This document shows, piece after piece, positions 1-8,800 of a DNA stretch of 64,000 nucleotides. Origin of the DNA: CAIVVT01 sp963757265 (GTDB lineage Bacteria; Acidobacteriota; Terriglobia; Bryobacterales; Bryobacteraceae). Below the pieces are notes generated by a model that had not been told where the DNA came from, did no database searches, and saw only the letters and a list, made by a program, of their open reading frames with translations. Where the stretch lies: assembly GCA_963757265.1 (NCBI GenBank), contig CAVWRA010000006.1, forward strand, positions 124,001 through 188,000, given 5' to 3'. A program made the translations under genes and the position numbers. How positions within the stretch are numbered: position 1 is the stretch's first letter; each line of letters opens with the position of its first letter.

Positions 1-499
1 GCGCAGTGGGGTTGACGATCACCACCGGCAACCCTTTGCGAGCATACTCCAGTGCCACCTGTTCCGCCTGGAACTTCGACCGTTTGTACGGACCGGCCAT
101 GTCGGACAGCGTTACGGCGGTCGTTTCGTCCCCCAAGCCGCCTTTGACGAACCCGATGCAGCCCACGGTGCTGGTGTAGACGATGCGCTCGACGCCCTGG
201 CGTGACGCGGCCTCCAAGATGTTGCGCGTGCCATCCACGTTGGAGCGGAACATTTCGCGAGAGTCGCGCACCCACAGCCGGTAGTCCGCAGCCACATGAA
301 ACACCAGCCCGCAGCCGGCCACGGCGCGCCGGACTGACTCGGCATCGCGCAGGTCGCCCGGGACGAGCTCGGCGTCCAGAGCGAGCGCCGCTTCCGGACG
401 CCGCACCAGCGCCCGCACGGCGATCCCACGCCGGCGCAGCACCTGCACGACGTGCCAGCCCAGAAATCCCGTGGCGCCCGTGACGAGAGCCGGTTTCAT
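1..499 (-). CDS. hpnA: Hopanoid-associated sugar epimerase HpnA (partial)
   Basis: The N-terminal 166 residues of an NAD-dependent epimerase/dehydratase of the extended SDR superfamily; the rest lies beyond the left edge. The protein opens with MKPALVTGATGFLG, the glycine-rich nucleotide-binding loop. It continues with a VRRPEAA segment, a DLRDAESV strand and HVAADYRLWV, which is typical of the hopanoid-associated HpnA subgroup. A YKRSK segment near the window edge is the Tyr-x-x-x-Lys catalytic pair. A GGAGG ribosome site precedes the ATG by a short spacer. It lies 64 bp downstream of squalene-hopene cyclase on the same strand, which supports a role in hopanoid side-chain modification. The HpnA name rests on the N-terminus and context; another NAD-dependent epimerase is possible. 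Confidence 0.8.
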   Translation of the reverse strand, partial: MKPALVTGATGFLGWHVVQVLRRRGIAVRALVRRPEAALALDAELVPGDLRDAESVRRAVAGCGLVFHVAADYRLWVRDSREMFRSNVDGTRNILEAASRQGVERIVYTSTVGCIGFVKGGLGDETTAVTLSDMAGPYKRSKFQAEQVALEYARKGLPVVIVNPTA

Positions 500-563
500 T
501 GCAACCTCCAACGCCAACGGGCTGAGGGCTCGGCCGGGTCGCGCCGCCCAGCCATCCGCGGCT

Positions 564-2498
564 TCACCTGGCCTCGCTGAACGCGGCCGTTACCTTTTGG
601 TATTCGGCCAGCGCGAGCACCGGGAAGACATCCCGGTACAGGTGATACTGCAGATAGAACATACGCGGAAAAGCCGTTCCCGTGGCCACACTCTCCTCCC
701 AAGCGCCGTCCTGGCGTTGTGTCCCGACCAGATATTCTATGCCCCGGCGGACGCTCTCGCTGCTCAAGTCGCCCCCGGCCAAAAGGCCCAGCACGGCCCA
801 GGCGGTCTGCGAGGGCGCACTCGGCGCCTCAACGAAGCTGCGGCGATCGTAACTGGCGCAGCTCTCGCCCCAGCCGCCGTCGGCGTTCTGGATCGAGCGC
901 AGCCACTCTCCGCCGCGCAGCACCTCCGCTTCGCGCTCGTCGTAGCCGGCCGCGCGCAGTCCGCGCAGCGCCAGAAACGTGCCGTAGATGTAGTTCACCC
1001 CCCAGCGCCCGGGCCACGAGCCGTCGCGCTCCTGGGTCTGCAGCAGGTACTGCACTCCGCGCTTCACGGCTGGATGCTCTGGTCCCACGCCCCATCGCGC
1101 CAGCGCTTCCAGGACGCGTCCGGTAATGTCCGGGCAGGTCCGATCCAGCATCGCCTCGTGATCGGCGAACGGAAGGTGGTTCAGCAGCTCCCAGTCGTTA
1201 TCCGCGTCCCACGCCGCCCAGCCGCCGTCTTTGGACTGCATCGCCAGGAGCCAGGCGATTGCCCGCCGCGCCGCTTCCGCCAGGCCCGGCACGCCCGCTG
1301 TTTGCGCCTGAGCCAGCGCCAGCAGCACCATCGCGGTGTCGTCGACGTCGGGGTAGAACTCGTTGGCGAATTGGAAATACCAGCCCCCGGGCTCGGTCTT
1401 GGGACGTCTGATCGACCAGTCGCCTTTGTGGCGTACCTGCTTCGAAAGCAGCCATCGCGTGGCGGTTTCCACCGCCTGCGGCGTCGCCGCGCCCGACTCT
1501 CCCAGCGCAAACAGTGCCAGCGCCGTGTCCCAGACCACTGAAAAGGAGGGCTGGAGCTGGAATCGCCCCGGCTGGTCGATCAACAGGTCGTCGAAGTGCC
1601 GTTGGGCTTCCTGCCGTTCCGGCGACTCGGGAGCATAGCCCAACGCGTCCAGCGCCATGATGGAGTACATCATCGGCGCGTACATCGCCCCCAGGCCGTC
1701 GGAGTGCTCGAAGCGTGCCAGCATCCATTTCTCGGCCGCGTGCACGGCTTTCCTGCGGATCCAGCGTGAGCCACGGCGCTCCCACCTCTTCGCCAGGCCG
1801 TCCACGCGGAGGAAAAAGTTATGCCACGAGAAGAACGCCAGTTCGCGCTGGAAATCCAACCTCTGGCCCGGCTGGAACAACTCCTCAAGGGTGAATCCAG
1901 CCGGCACGGGCCGCCCCTCGCCGGCCAGGGCCTGCACGATCGATAGCGGCACCAGGATGACCCGCATCCACCACGCCATCCGGTACAACAGATGGCCGCA
2001 CAGGATCAGCTCCGGCGGCACTGTCGCCGCATGGCGGCGGGGATACAGATTGAACAAGCTCAGGTGGATTTTGACCAGGCTGTTGGCCGCCTGAATACCG
2101 CCCAGCGCGAGGATGCGCCGGCGCAGCCTCGCCATGGCCTCGCCGCCGGCCGGAACTCCGGCCAGTTTCAGAGCGCAATAGGCCTTTACGCTGGCGCTGG
2201 CCTCGGAGGGCCCTTGCGGGTAGATGCTGAAGCCGCCGTCGCTGTGCTGGCGCGCCAGGATGGAAGCCGCCGCGCTGGCGATCTGGGCCCTGCTCGGCGG
2301 ATTCCAGGCATCCCCCTGCGGTGGATGCAGCCACAACTGCAGCAGAATCCAGTCCGATTCCAGGGTGCAATCACTGCTCAGGCCGGCGTGCCAGTAGCCT
2401 TCCGCCGTCCGCAGGCCCAGCAAACGGCCGGCGGCGCGATGAGCGGCCTGGGAGGCGCCAGCCAGCCCGGCGCCGGCCATCCGCGGACCCGGGCTCAT
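564..2498 (-). CDS. shc: Squalene-hopene cyclase
   Basis: Cyclises squalene to hopene/diplopterol, the first committed step of hopanoid synthesis; the family is a monotopic membrane protein. The 644-residue product has repeated QW-type motifs (for example QSKDGGWAAWD, QTQERDGSWPGRWG, QNADGGWGESCASY and QRQDGAWEE), which form the alpha-alpha barrel. The catalytic acid motif appears as DVDDTAM near residue 383. The length matches the family. Its ATG overlaps the stop codon of ispH (ATGA), so the two genes are translationally coupled. hpnA follows. The N-terminus is short before the first conserved EGYWHAGL segment, so the start is secure to within a few residues. Confidence 0.96.
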   Translation of the reverse strand: MSPGPRMAGAGLAGASQAAHRAAGRLLGLRTAEGYWHAGLSSDCTLESDWILLQLWLHPPQGDAWNPPSRAQIASAAASILARQHSDGGFSIYPQGPSEASASVKAYCALKLAGVPAGGEAMARLRRRILALGGIQAANSLVKIHLSLFNLYPRRHAATVPPELILCGHLLYRMAWWMRVILVPLSIVQALAGEGRPVPAGFTLEELFQPGQRLDFQRELAFFSWHNFFLRVDGLAKRWERRGSRWIRRKAVHAAEKWMLARFEHSDGLGAMYAPMMYSIMALDALGYAPESPERQEAQRHFDDLLIDQPGRFQLQPSFSVVWDTALALFALGESGAATPQAVETATRWLLSKQVRHKGDWSIRRPKTEPGGWYFQFANEFYPDVDDTAMVLLALAQAQTAGVPGLAEAARRAIAWLLAMQSKDGGWAAWDADNDWELLNHLPFADHEAMLDRTCPDITGRVLEALARWGVGPEHPAVKRGVQYLLQTQERDGSWPGRWGVNYIYGTFLALRGLRAAGYDEREAEVLRGGEWLRSIQNADGGWGESCASYDRRSFVEAPSAPSQTAWAVLGLLAGGDLSSESVRRGIEYLVGTQRQDGAWEESVATGTAFPRMFYLQYHLYRDVFPVLALAEYQKVTAAFSEAR

Positions 2499-3478
2499 AG
2501 GGCCGGCTGGATCGAGGCCGCCGGCACGATGCCGCTCTGCAGCTCCTGCGGCAACTGGAAGCGCACATCCTCATCCACGATGTCCAGCTCCTCGAGTGCC
2601 GTATAGCCCTTTTCCCGCAGCGCCTCCACCAACTCCTCCACCAAGTGCTCGGGGGCCGAGGCGCCCGCCGTCACCGAGACCGTCTCCACACCGTCGAACC
2701 ATTCCTGTTGGAGAAACGAGCGATCGTCCAGCAGGTACGCCGGCACATTCGACTTCTGGCAGACCTCCACCAGGCGTTTGGAATTGGAACTGTTCTGGGA
2801 TCCGACCACCAATAGCAATTGGCACAGTGGCGCCACCGCCTTGACGGCCAGTTGGCGGTTCTCGGTGGCGTAGCAGATGTCCTGCGACTTCGGTCCGACG
2901 ATCCTGGGGAACCGCCGCTTGAGAATCTCGATCACACCGCGCGTTTCGTCCAGGCTCAACGTCGTCTGGGTCAGGAAGCAGACCCGCTCAGGATCGGGCA
3001 ACTGCACCGCTTCGGCGTCCTGTTCTGTTTCCACGATGATCGTGTTCGCCGGCGCCTCGCCGAAGGTGCCGTCGATCTCCTCGTGGTCGCGGTGGCCGAT
3101 CAACAGGATCGTATAGCCCAGGCGGGCGAACTTCACTGCCTCCAGGTGCACTTTCGTCACCAGCGGACAAGTGGCGTCCACCACCTGTAGCCGGCGCTCC
3201 CTGGCCTGCTGCCGTACCGCCGGCGCGACCCCGTGGGCGCTGAAGATCACGCGGCTGCCGACTGGCGCCTGGTGCAGTTCGTCCACGAAAATCGCCCCGT
3301 GGTCCCGTAAATCGTCCACCACGTGGCGGTTATGGACGATCTCCTTGCGCACGTAGATGGGCGAGCCGTACAGGTCGAGCGCAATCTTGACGACATCGAT
3401 GGCGCGCACCACGCCGGCGCAGAAACCCCGTGGGCGCAATAGGATAACCTTCTTGCCGGTGGTCCTGGTCGGTTGCAT
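2495..3478 (-). CDS. ispH: 4-hydroxy-3-methylbut-2-enyl diphosphate reductase IspH
   Basis: Last enzyme of the MEP pathway, reducing HMBPP to IPP and DMAPP with a [4Fe-4S] cluster. The 327-residue protein starts with the diagnostic RPRGFCAGVVRAID, carrying the first cluster cysteine. It has DATCPLVTKVH with the second and a third in DICYATENRQ. The substrate-binding GSQNSSNSKRL loop and the catalytic Glu segment are in place. The 3' end overlaps the shc start by four bases. This puts isoprenoid precursor supply and hopanoid cyclisation in one transcript. The gene starts only 12 bases after an extended -10 element, so the mRNA may be nearly leaderless. Confidence 0.97.
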   Translation of the reverse strand: MQPTRTTGKKVILLRPRGFCAGVVRAIDVVKIALDLYGSPIYVRKEIVHNRHVVDDLRDHGAIFVDELHQAPVGSRVIFSAHGVAPAVRQQARERRLQVVDATCPLVTKVHLEAVKFARLGYTILLIGHRDHEEIDGTFGEAPANTIIVETEQDAEAVQLPDPERVCFLTQTTLSLDETRGVIEILKRRFPRIVGPKSQDICYATENRQLAVKAVAPLCQLLLVVGSQNSSNSKRLVEVCQKSNVPAYLLDDRSFLQQEWFDGVETVSVTAGASAPEHLVEELVEALREKGYTALEELDIVDEDVRFQLPQELQSGIVPAASIQPAL

Positions 3479-3490
3479 ATGGATTATTCC

Positions 3491-3499
3491 ATTATATCA
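3491..3499 (-). promoter_or_regulatory. Candidate extended -10 promoter for ispH-shc-hpnA
   Basis: On the minus strand the sequence reads TGATATAAT, a perfect TATAAT hexamer with the TGn extension. It lies in an AT-rich patch of a GC-rich region. No -35 match is seen 17 bases upstream. Transcription would start about 6 bases before the ispH ATG. Motif match only. Confidence 0.45.
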
Positions 3500-3635
3500 G
3501 CCGGGTTCTCGCGCGCCCGCTGCGGCGGCTCCCCTCCCCGCCCGGCCGGGCAGCCTTTACACTGAAAGGAAGCAACCGCCTGCCGCGCCCGCCGCGCTCC
3601 GGCCGGCGTCCAGACAGGCGTTGCCCCAAGAACCA

Positions 3636-4859
3636 ATGCAGCCTCCTCATTCGCCCGTCCAGGAAATCGTCGAAGCCGAAGGGCACCTGATCGACTCGCA
3701 CATCATGGAGCAGATCTTCGACACGGTGATCGAGTTCAACGGTCATTTCAACGTCGAGCACTTCTTCATCGGCCGCACCAATGCCGAACCTTCGCGCCTG
3801 CGCCTGCGGGTCGAGGCCGATTCGGCCGCGGCGATGGAGGGCCTGCTGTCGCGCTTGCTGGAGTTGGGCTGCTCGCCGGCCGACGGCGCCGACGCGCAGT
3901 GGCGAACGATCGAGCGCGACCGCTGCGCGCCCGAGGATTTCTACTGCACCACCAACCATCGCACGCTGGTGCGCCGCGACGGCGCCTGGCACCAGGTGCG
4001 GCGGCAGCGCATGGACGCGCTGATCGTGTGGCAGGACGACTCGCCGATCTGCCGCCGGTTGCGCGACATCCGCGCCGGGGACGAGGTGCTGACGGGCATG
4101 AAGGGCATCCGCGTGATCCCCGAGTCGAAGGAGCGCGACCGCCTGGCGTTCGCCTTCATGTCCAACGGCATCTCCTCGGAGCGCCAGGTCGAGACGGCGG
4201 TACGCCAGACCGCCGCGCTGATGCGCCAGTGCCGCGAGGCGCGCCAGCCGATTGTCGTCGTGGCCGGGCCGGTGGTGGTCCATACCGGCGGCAACGCGGC
4301 GCTGGCGGCGCTGGTGAGGGAGGGTTGGGTGGGCGCGCTGCTGGCCGGCAACGCGCTGGGAGTACACGACATCGAAGCGGCGATGCTGGGCACCTCGCTG
4401 GGCATCCGCCTGAGCGACGGCCGCCAGGCCGAGCACGGCCACCGTAACCACATGCGCGCCATCAACGCCGTTTATCACGCCGGTTCGATCGCCCAGGCGG
4501 TGGGCCAGGGGCGGGTGGCGAAGGGCATTCTGTACGAATGCGTTACTCACGGCGTGCCATTCGTGCTGGCCGGCAGCCTGCGGGACGACGGTCCGCTGCC
4601 CGAGACCATCACCGACATGAACGCCGCCCAGGACGCCTATGCCGAACACCTGCGCGGCGCGGGTCTGGTGCTGTGCCTGGGCTCGATGCTGCACTCCATC
4701 GCCGCCGGCAACATGCTCCCCGGGTGGGTGAAGACGGTGTGCGTGGACATCAACCCGGCGGTCGCCACCAAGCTCAGCGACCGCGGCTCCGGCCAGGCGC
4801 TGGGAGTGGTCACCGACGCCGGGATCTTCCTCGACCGTCTGGCGAAGACGCTAGCGTAG
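3636..4859 (+). CDS. Ornithine cyclodeaminase-like protein, TIGR00300 (LOR/SDH) family
   Basis: A 407-residue protein of the TIGR00300/LOR-SDH bifunctional-enzyme conserved region family. Characterised members are the archaeal-type ornithine cyclodeaminase and the C-terminal domain of cyanobacterial AgrE, which turn ornithine into proline plus ammonia. Family features seen are an N-terminal EAEGHLIDSHIMEQIFDTV, a FFIGRTN segment and CAPEDFYCTTNHRTLVR. A nucleotide-binding C-terminal part contains VVAGPVVVHTGG, LLAGNALGVHDIE and CVDINPAVATKLSDRG. I chose the ATG that begins the conserved N-terminus. The open frame runs further upstream, but that stretch is low-complexity Pro/Ala and overlaps the divergent ispH promoter. 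The enzymatic role is by family only. Confidence 0.8.
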   Translation: MQPPHSPVQEIVEAEGHLIDSHIMEQIFDTVIEFNGHFNVEHFFIGRTNAEPSRLRLRVEADSAAAMEGLLSRLLELGCSPADGADAQWRTIERDRCAPEDFYCTTNHRTLVRRDGAWHQVRRQRMDALIVWQDDSPICRRLRDIRAGDEVLTGMKGIRVIPESKERDRLAFAFMSNGISSERQVETAVRQTAALMRQCREARQPIVVVAGPVVVHTGGNAALAALVREGWVGALLAGNALGVHDIEAAMLGTSLGIRLSDGRQAEHGHRNHMRAINAVYHAGSIAQAVGQGRVAKGILYECVTHGVPFVLAGSLRDDGPLPETITDMNAAQDAYAEHLRGAGLVLCLGSMLHSIAAGNMLPGWVKTVCVDINPAVATKLSDRGSGQALGVVTDAGIFLDRLAKTLA

Positions 4860-5386
4860 CGTCCCTAGAGTGTCTTGACCGCTTGCTCATCATGCACGGC
4901 TCCTGGTTTCAGAGCCGCGACCGTGAGGGAGCGGTAAAGCAACTTGCGAGACATGACGCTAGCTTGAGCCTCCTGCCTCAATCCCTTGATCTTGAGGTTC
5001 TATCGAATCCTCATGGCCCCGGACCCGGGGACTGCCCGCCCCGCCTCCACCGCTCACCCCAGCCCTGCACCCCCCCAATCCGACATTTCGACACGACACC
5101 ACACCCCGTCGAATTGTCATACTTAATCACCCGGCTCACGATCCAATCGGAACCACCTTCTTCCACGTATCAATCTGATTCAACGATCCTTACATATCCT
5201 TGCTCGCCTTCCGGCCCGACCTTTCCCGGATCACTCTGCCGTCATACGCCGCATGACGAAATCCGACACTTTTCGACATAAGTGTCGCACTCGGCTTTGA
5301 TCCTCCAATTCCCCGCGAACGCCCCTCCCACGCTCCGCCAATCGCACTCCCGCCGCCCGCGCCGCCCCCTGCGCTGGTCGAGTTCC
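4860..5386. other. Non-coding region with repeat fragments
   Basis: No convincing gene. The composition is less GC-rich than the flanking genes, with C-rich tracts. At 4914-4936 the sequence GAGCCGCGACCGTGAGGGA (followed by GCGGT) resembles a short dispersed repeat that I recall from Solibacter and planctomycete genomes. I cannot verify this without a search. An 8-bp perfect inverted repeat lies at 5264-5287. Confidence 0.5.
5264..5287. repeat. Short inverted repeat CGACACTT / AAGTGTCG
   Basis: Perfect 8-bp arms (5264-5271 and 5280-5287) separated by 8 bases whose core, TTCGACAT, echoes the arms. A related CGACATTTCGACACGAC lies near 5083-5099. No T-run follows on either strand, so it is not a normal intrinsic terminator. 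It could be a protein-binding site or a transposition scar. Confidence 0.4.
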
Positions 5387-5569
5387 TAGCCCGGATGTTG
5401 CACCACGATCGTAGCGAGGCGCGATGAGAGGGCTGCAAATACGAGGCGCGCGACGGGAGCCGCGCGGAGGCGTACTTGAACAGTACGTCGAGCACGGCGA
5501 CCGAGAGCAACGAAGTAGATGCGGCCCTATCGCGTGCCGCAGCCGATTGTTGGTGAAACATCCGGGCTA
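5387..5569. repeat. 183-bp palindromic MITE-like repeat, copy A
   Basis: The ends are an exact 13-bp inverted repeat: TAGCCCGGATGTT at the left and AACATCCGGGCTA at the right. The two halves continue to pair imperfectly for at least 50 bp inward. The centre is a small hairpin, GTACT (5472-5476) and AGTAC (5482-5486), sitting at the geometric midpoint. A second copy lies at 60509-60690, with most positions identical by eye. Both copies are bounded by TA, as expected for mariner/IS630-type target duplication. It contains no gene; the open frames across it are translations of the repeat. Confidence 0.85.
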
Positions 5570-5824
5570 AAGGCGCGGGCGCCAAGGCATGAATTCACAT
5601 CCGTGGCGCAGGCGACGGCGGCCGGTCACAACGGTGATCCCTCTTTCGCCTCTTCCTTACCAACACCTTCCGTGCTTCCCCGTCATCCCTGCCCCTGAAT
5701 TCGCTTGACACCGGCAGTATCGTGAATCTGGGAACAGGATCTGGCGAATCCTCGATTCTCATCGCCGGAAAACAAAACGGCGTGCTAAAGAACGTGCTCT
5801 AGTTTGACGGCCTTCCACACAATG
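5570..5824. other. Non-coding region between repeat A and terminator
   Basis: No intact gene. A short open stretch ending at a TAG near 5802 reads like the tail of a secreted protein (NLGTGSGESSILIAGKQNG) and may be a gene remnant, but it is too short to assign. A TTGACA hexamer is present near 5707 without a good -10. Confidence 0.35.
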
Positions 5825-5863
5825 AAAAACCCGGCCACTCCCGCCGTGCGCGGAGTGGCCGGG
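5825..5863 (-). terminator. Intrinsic terminator of the TonB receptor gene
   Basis: A perfect 12-bp stem (CCCGGCCACTCC at 5830-5841, GGAGTGGCCGGG at 5852-5863) with a 10-base loop. On the minus strand it is followed by five T residues at 5829-5825. It begins 26 bp past the receptor stop codon, the expected place for rho-independent termination. Confidence 0.92.
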
Positions 5864-5889
5864 CCTTGGTTAACACTTACCCGTTGGGG

Positions 5890-8800
5890 CTAGAACGTGA
5901 TCTTGCCGGTGAGCTGAACGGCTCGCGGCGAGGAATCGAAGCCCAGGAACGAGCCGTAAGCCGAAGTCGGCGTACCGGCCATGGCGCCGGTCTGTTGACC
6001 GAAGGTGGAGTCGCCCATACCGGAGTCCGGCAAGCCGAAGTTGGGGTGATTGAACAGGTTGAAGGCCTGGACGCCAACCGCGAATTTCAAGCGCTCCGTG
6101 ATATGGAAGTTCTTGAACAGGTTCGCGTCGAAGTCAAAGAAACCCGGTCCGCGGTACTGATTGCGCGACTGGGTGGGCCAGATTGTATAGCCATTCCAGC
6201 TGTCAGCGGCGCTATCGACGAAGGCGCTGGCGTTGAGGCAAGGGGTATTGACGGCGGTCTCGCCGCAACTGCCCGTCTGGCCGGCCGCGCCGCCGATCGG
6301 CTGGGCCAGGATCGTCGCCCCGCCGTTGGTGATGGCGCCGTTCCAATTGGCGTCGGTGATCGAGAACGGAAGCCCGGAGCGCCAGGTCAGCTTGCCGCTA
6401 AGTTGCCAGCCGTTGACCACCCCCTGCACGAACTTGTTGGAATAGTGGGTGACGGGAGCGTAGACGAAGTCGGCGCTGAGCTCGTGGCGGATGTCGTAAT
6501 CCGAGTTGCCGTAATTGAAGTTGTTCCCGAGGGGATTCATCTGTCCGAACAACGAATCGCCGTAGGTAAAGATTCCACCATTGGAGGCATCGTCCAGGCC
6601 GTGCGCCCAAGTGAAGTTCAGGTGCCCGGTTATGCCGTGGGACATCTGCTTGCGCAAAGTGACGTTCAGGCCGTCGTAACGGGAGATGGCGCCGTTCTGG
6701 ACCTGAGTGACCTCACCGTAGTTGGGCACCAGGGGACTGCCGGCCTCGCGGACGCCGGCGACGCCCGGGAAGATCCCGTAGGGGTCGTAAGCGTTGTACC
6801 AGGTATTGGAGTAAAAAATCTTCACGGCATGGTTGCCGACGTAGCTCAGGTTCAAGGCGTACGAATTGCCGAACTGGCGCTGGATGCTGAAGTTCCATTC
6901 CGACGTCTCGGGCGTGTGCATGGTGCTGGGGAAGGACGTCACAGCCGGCGCCGCGAAAACAGAACCGAGCGCATGAAGCGCGGATGAGATCTGATTGTAA
7001 CTGCTAGAAAGGCTGAAAGCGGCGGCCGAAGCGGCCCAGGTGGCCGCCCCGCCGGCGGGGTCGAAGGGCAAAGTGCCGGTCGCCGGACGCACGCGAATGG
7101 AGACGGCGACCGGAGGATTGGCCAACAGGTCGTCGACCAGACCTTCCGGAACGCCGTCGTAGAAGATCCCAAAACCACCGCTGATGACGGTCTTGTTGTC
7201 GGAGCCGGGGGACCAGCTAAAGCCGATGCGCGGCGACCAGTTGATGGTATCGATCCCCGGGAAGGCCTGGTGCTGGTTGGCAGCAATGTCCGAGCTGTAG
7301 GCCACGTCGCCGGGGCTCGAGCTGGTCACGCTGGCCAGCGAATAGAAATCGCTCTTGAAGTTGGCAAAACAGTTGAACTGGCAGACCGGGTTGGAGCTGT
7401 GCTCGGCGCGCAGGGTCAGCGTCAGCTTCAGGTTCTTCCTGATGGCCCAGTTGTCCTCGGCGTAAATGCCCATGCCCCACATGGCGACCGGCACGTCGCT
7501 GGCGAGGTTATCAGTCTGACGGTATTGATAGGCATAACCGTTGACCATCTCCTGCAGGCCCGACGGGACGTAGCCGAAGTACGCGGCCGGCGAATTGAAG
7601 AAGAAGTTGTGGTCGCTGGTGTCGTAGCGGCGGAAGTTAAGGCCGAATTTCAGGCTGTGCTTGCCCTTCAGCAGTGAGAAATCGTCGATGAACTGGTACT
7701 GGGTGATGTTGCGGCCCTGGGGGAAATCGCGTAGCAGGTTAATGCCAGTGAAGGGCACCTCTCCCGAGTCGATGACGTCGTAGGGGAAGGCGGCAACCGC
7801 GGCAGCATGATTCTGCGCGAACTGGGCCACATAGTGGCTGAGGGAGGCCGTAAAGGAGTTGGTCGCGCTCGGGCCGAAGATGTGGGTCTCATGCAGCTGG
7901 TTGTCGAATTCCGGCTGGTTGGAAAGGGCGTTGAAAGCCGGGCTGATGGCATTGAGCGAAGTCGGCTGCAGGCCGTGGTCGAGCTTCCAGCGGTAGTAAA
8001 TGTCGTCGTTGGTCCCGATCTTGTAGTCGCCACGGATGGTCTGCATCCACTCCGTTCCCAGCGCAGAGGCGCTGGATGAGAAGCGGGCGGCGCAATGCAT
8101 CGTGGTGGGGTCGAAACCGGGCAGAGTGAGCGCATTACAATAGCTGGAATTGGGGATCACCTGGGCGTTGGAGGCGCCCGCTGCATTCTCCCACAGGGCG
8201 AACATGCGCTTATACATGGGCGCCTCTGTAGGCTCCAGGTTGGTCACATTAGCCATGGTGGCGTTCACGAAGTCCTGCGTCGGAATCGTCGTCGAGAAGA
8301 CGTTGGGGAGAACGAAGCGCAAGCCCTCGTTGTCGGCGAAGAAGAACAGCTTGTTCTTGATAATCGGACCGCCGAGCGACATAGCCCACTGATTGGCGTT
8401 GGAGAACGGACGCGGGGAGCCGTAGTAATTGCTCCACCAATCGTTGGCGTTCATCACGCGGCCGTTCCACCAGTACTGCGCATTGCCATGGAACTCGTTG
8501 GTGCCCGACTTGGTCACGTAGGTGACCTGCGCGCCGGAGAGCTGGCCGAACTGGCCGCCGTAAGCGTTGGAGACAACCGTTGCTTCCTGCAACTCGTTCT
8601 GCCCCAGCATGAGGTTGGAGGCGCCCGAATTGTTGATGTTGAAGTACGGGTCCATGTCGTTTTCGCCGTTGACGGTATACAGATTCGAAGTGGCCGGCAG
8701 ACCGTTGACGGTGAAGTTGCCATAGCCTCCGGTGGAGTTGGCAACCGCGCCCGGAGCGGTCCACAAGATGTTGGTGATGTCACCGCCGGCGCTGGGCAAC

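Noticed and set aside
5190..5585. A small protein gene that shares sequence with one at 60311-60682
   Set aside because: The similarity is the DNA repeat translated in one frame; the terminal inverted repeats and central hairpin show that the conserved unit is the DNA element, not a protein.
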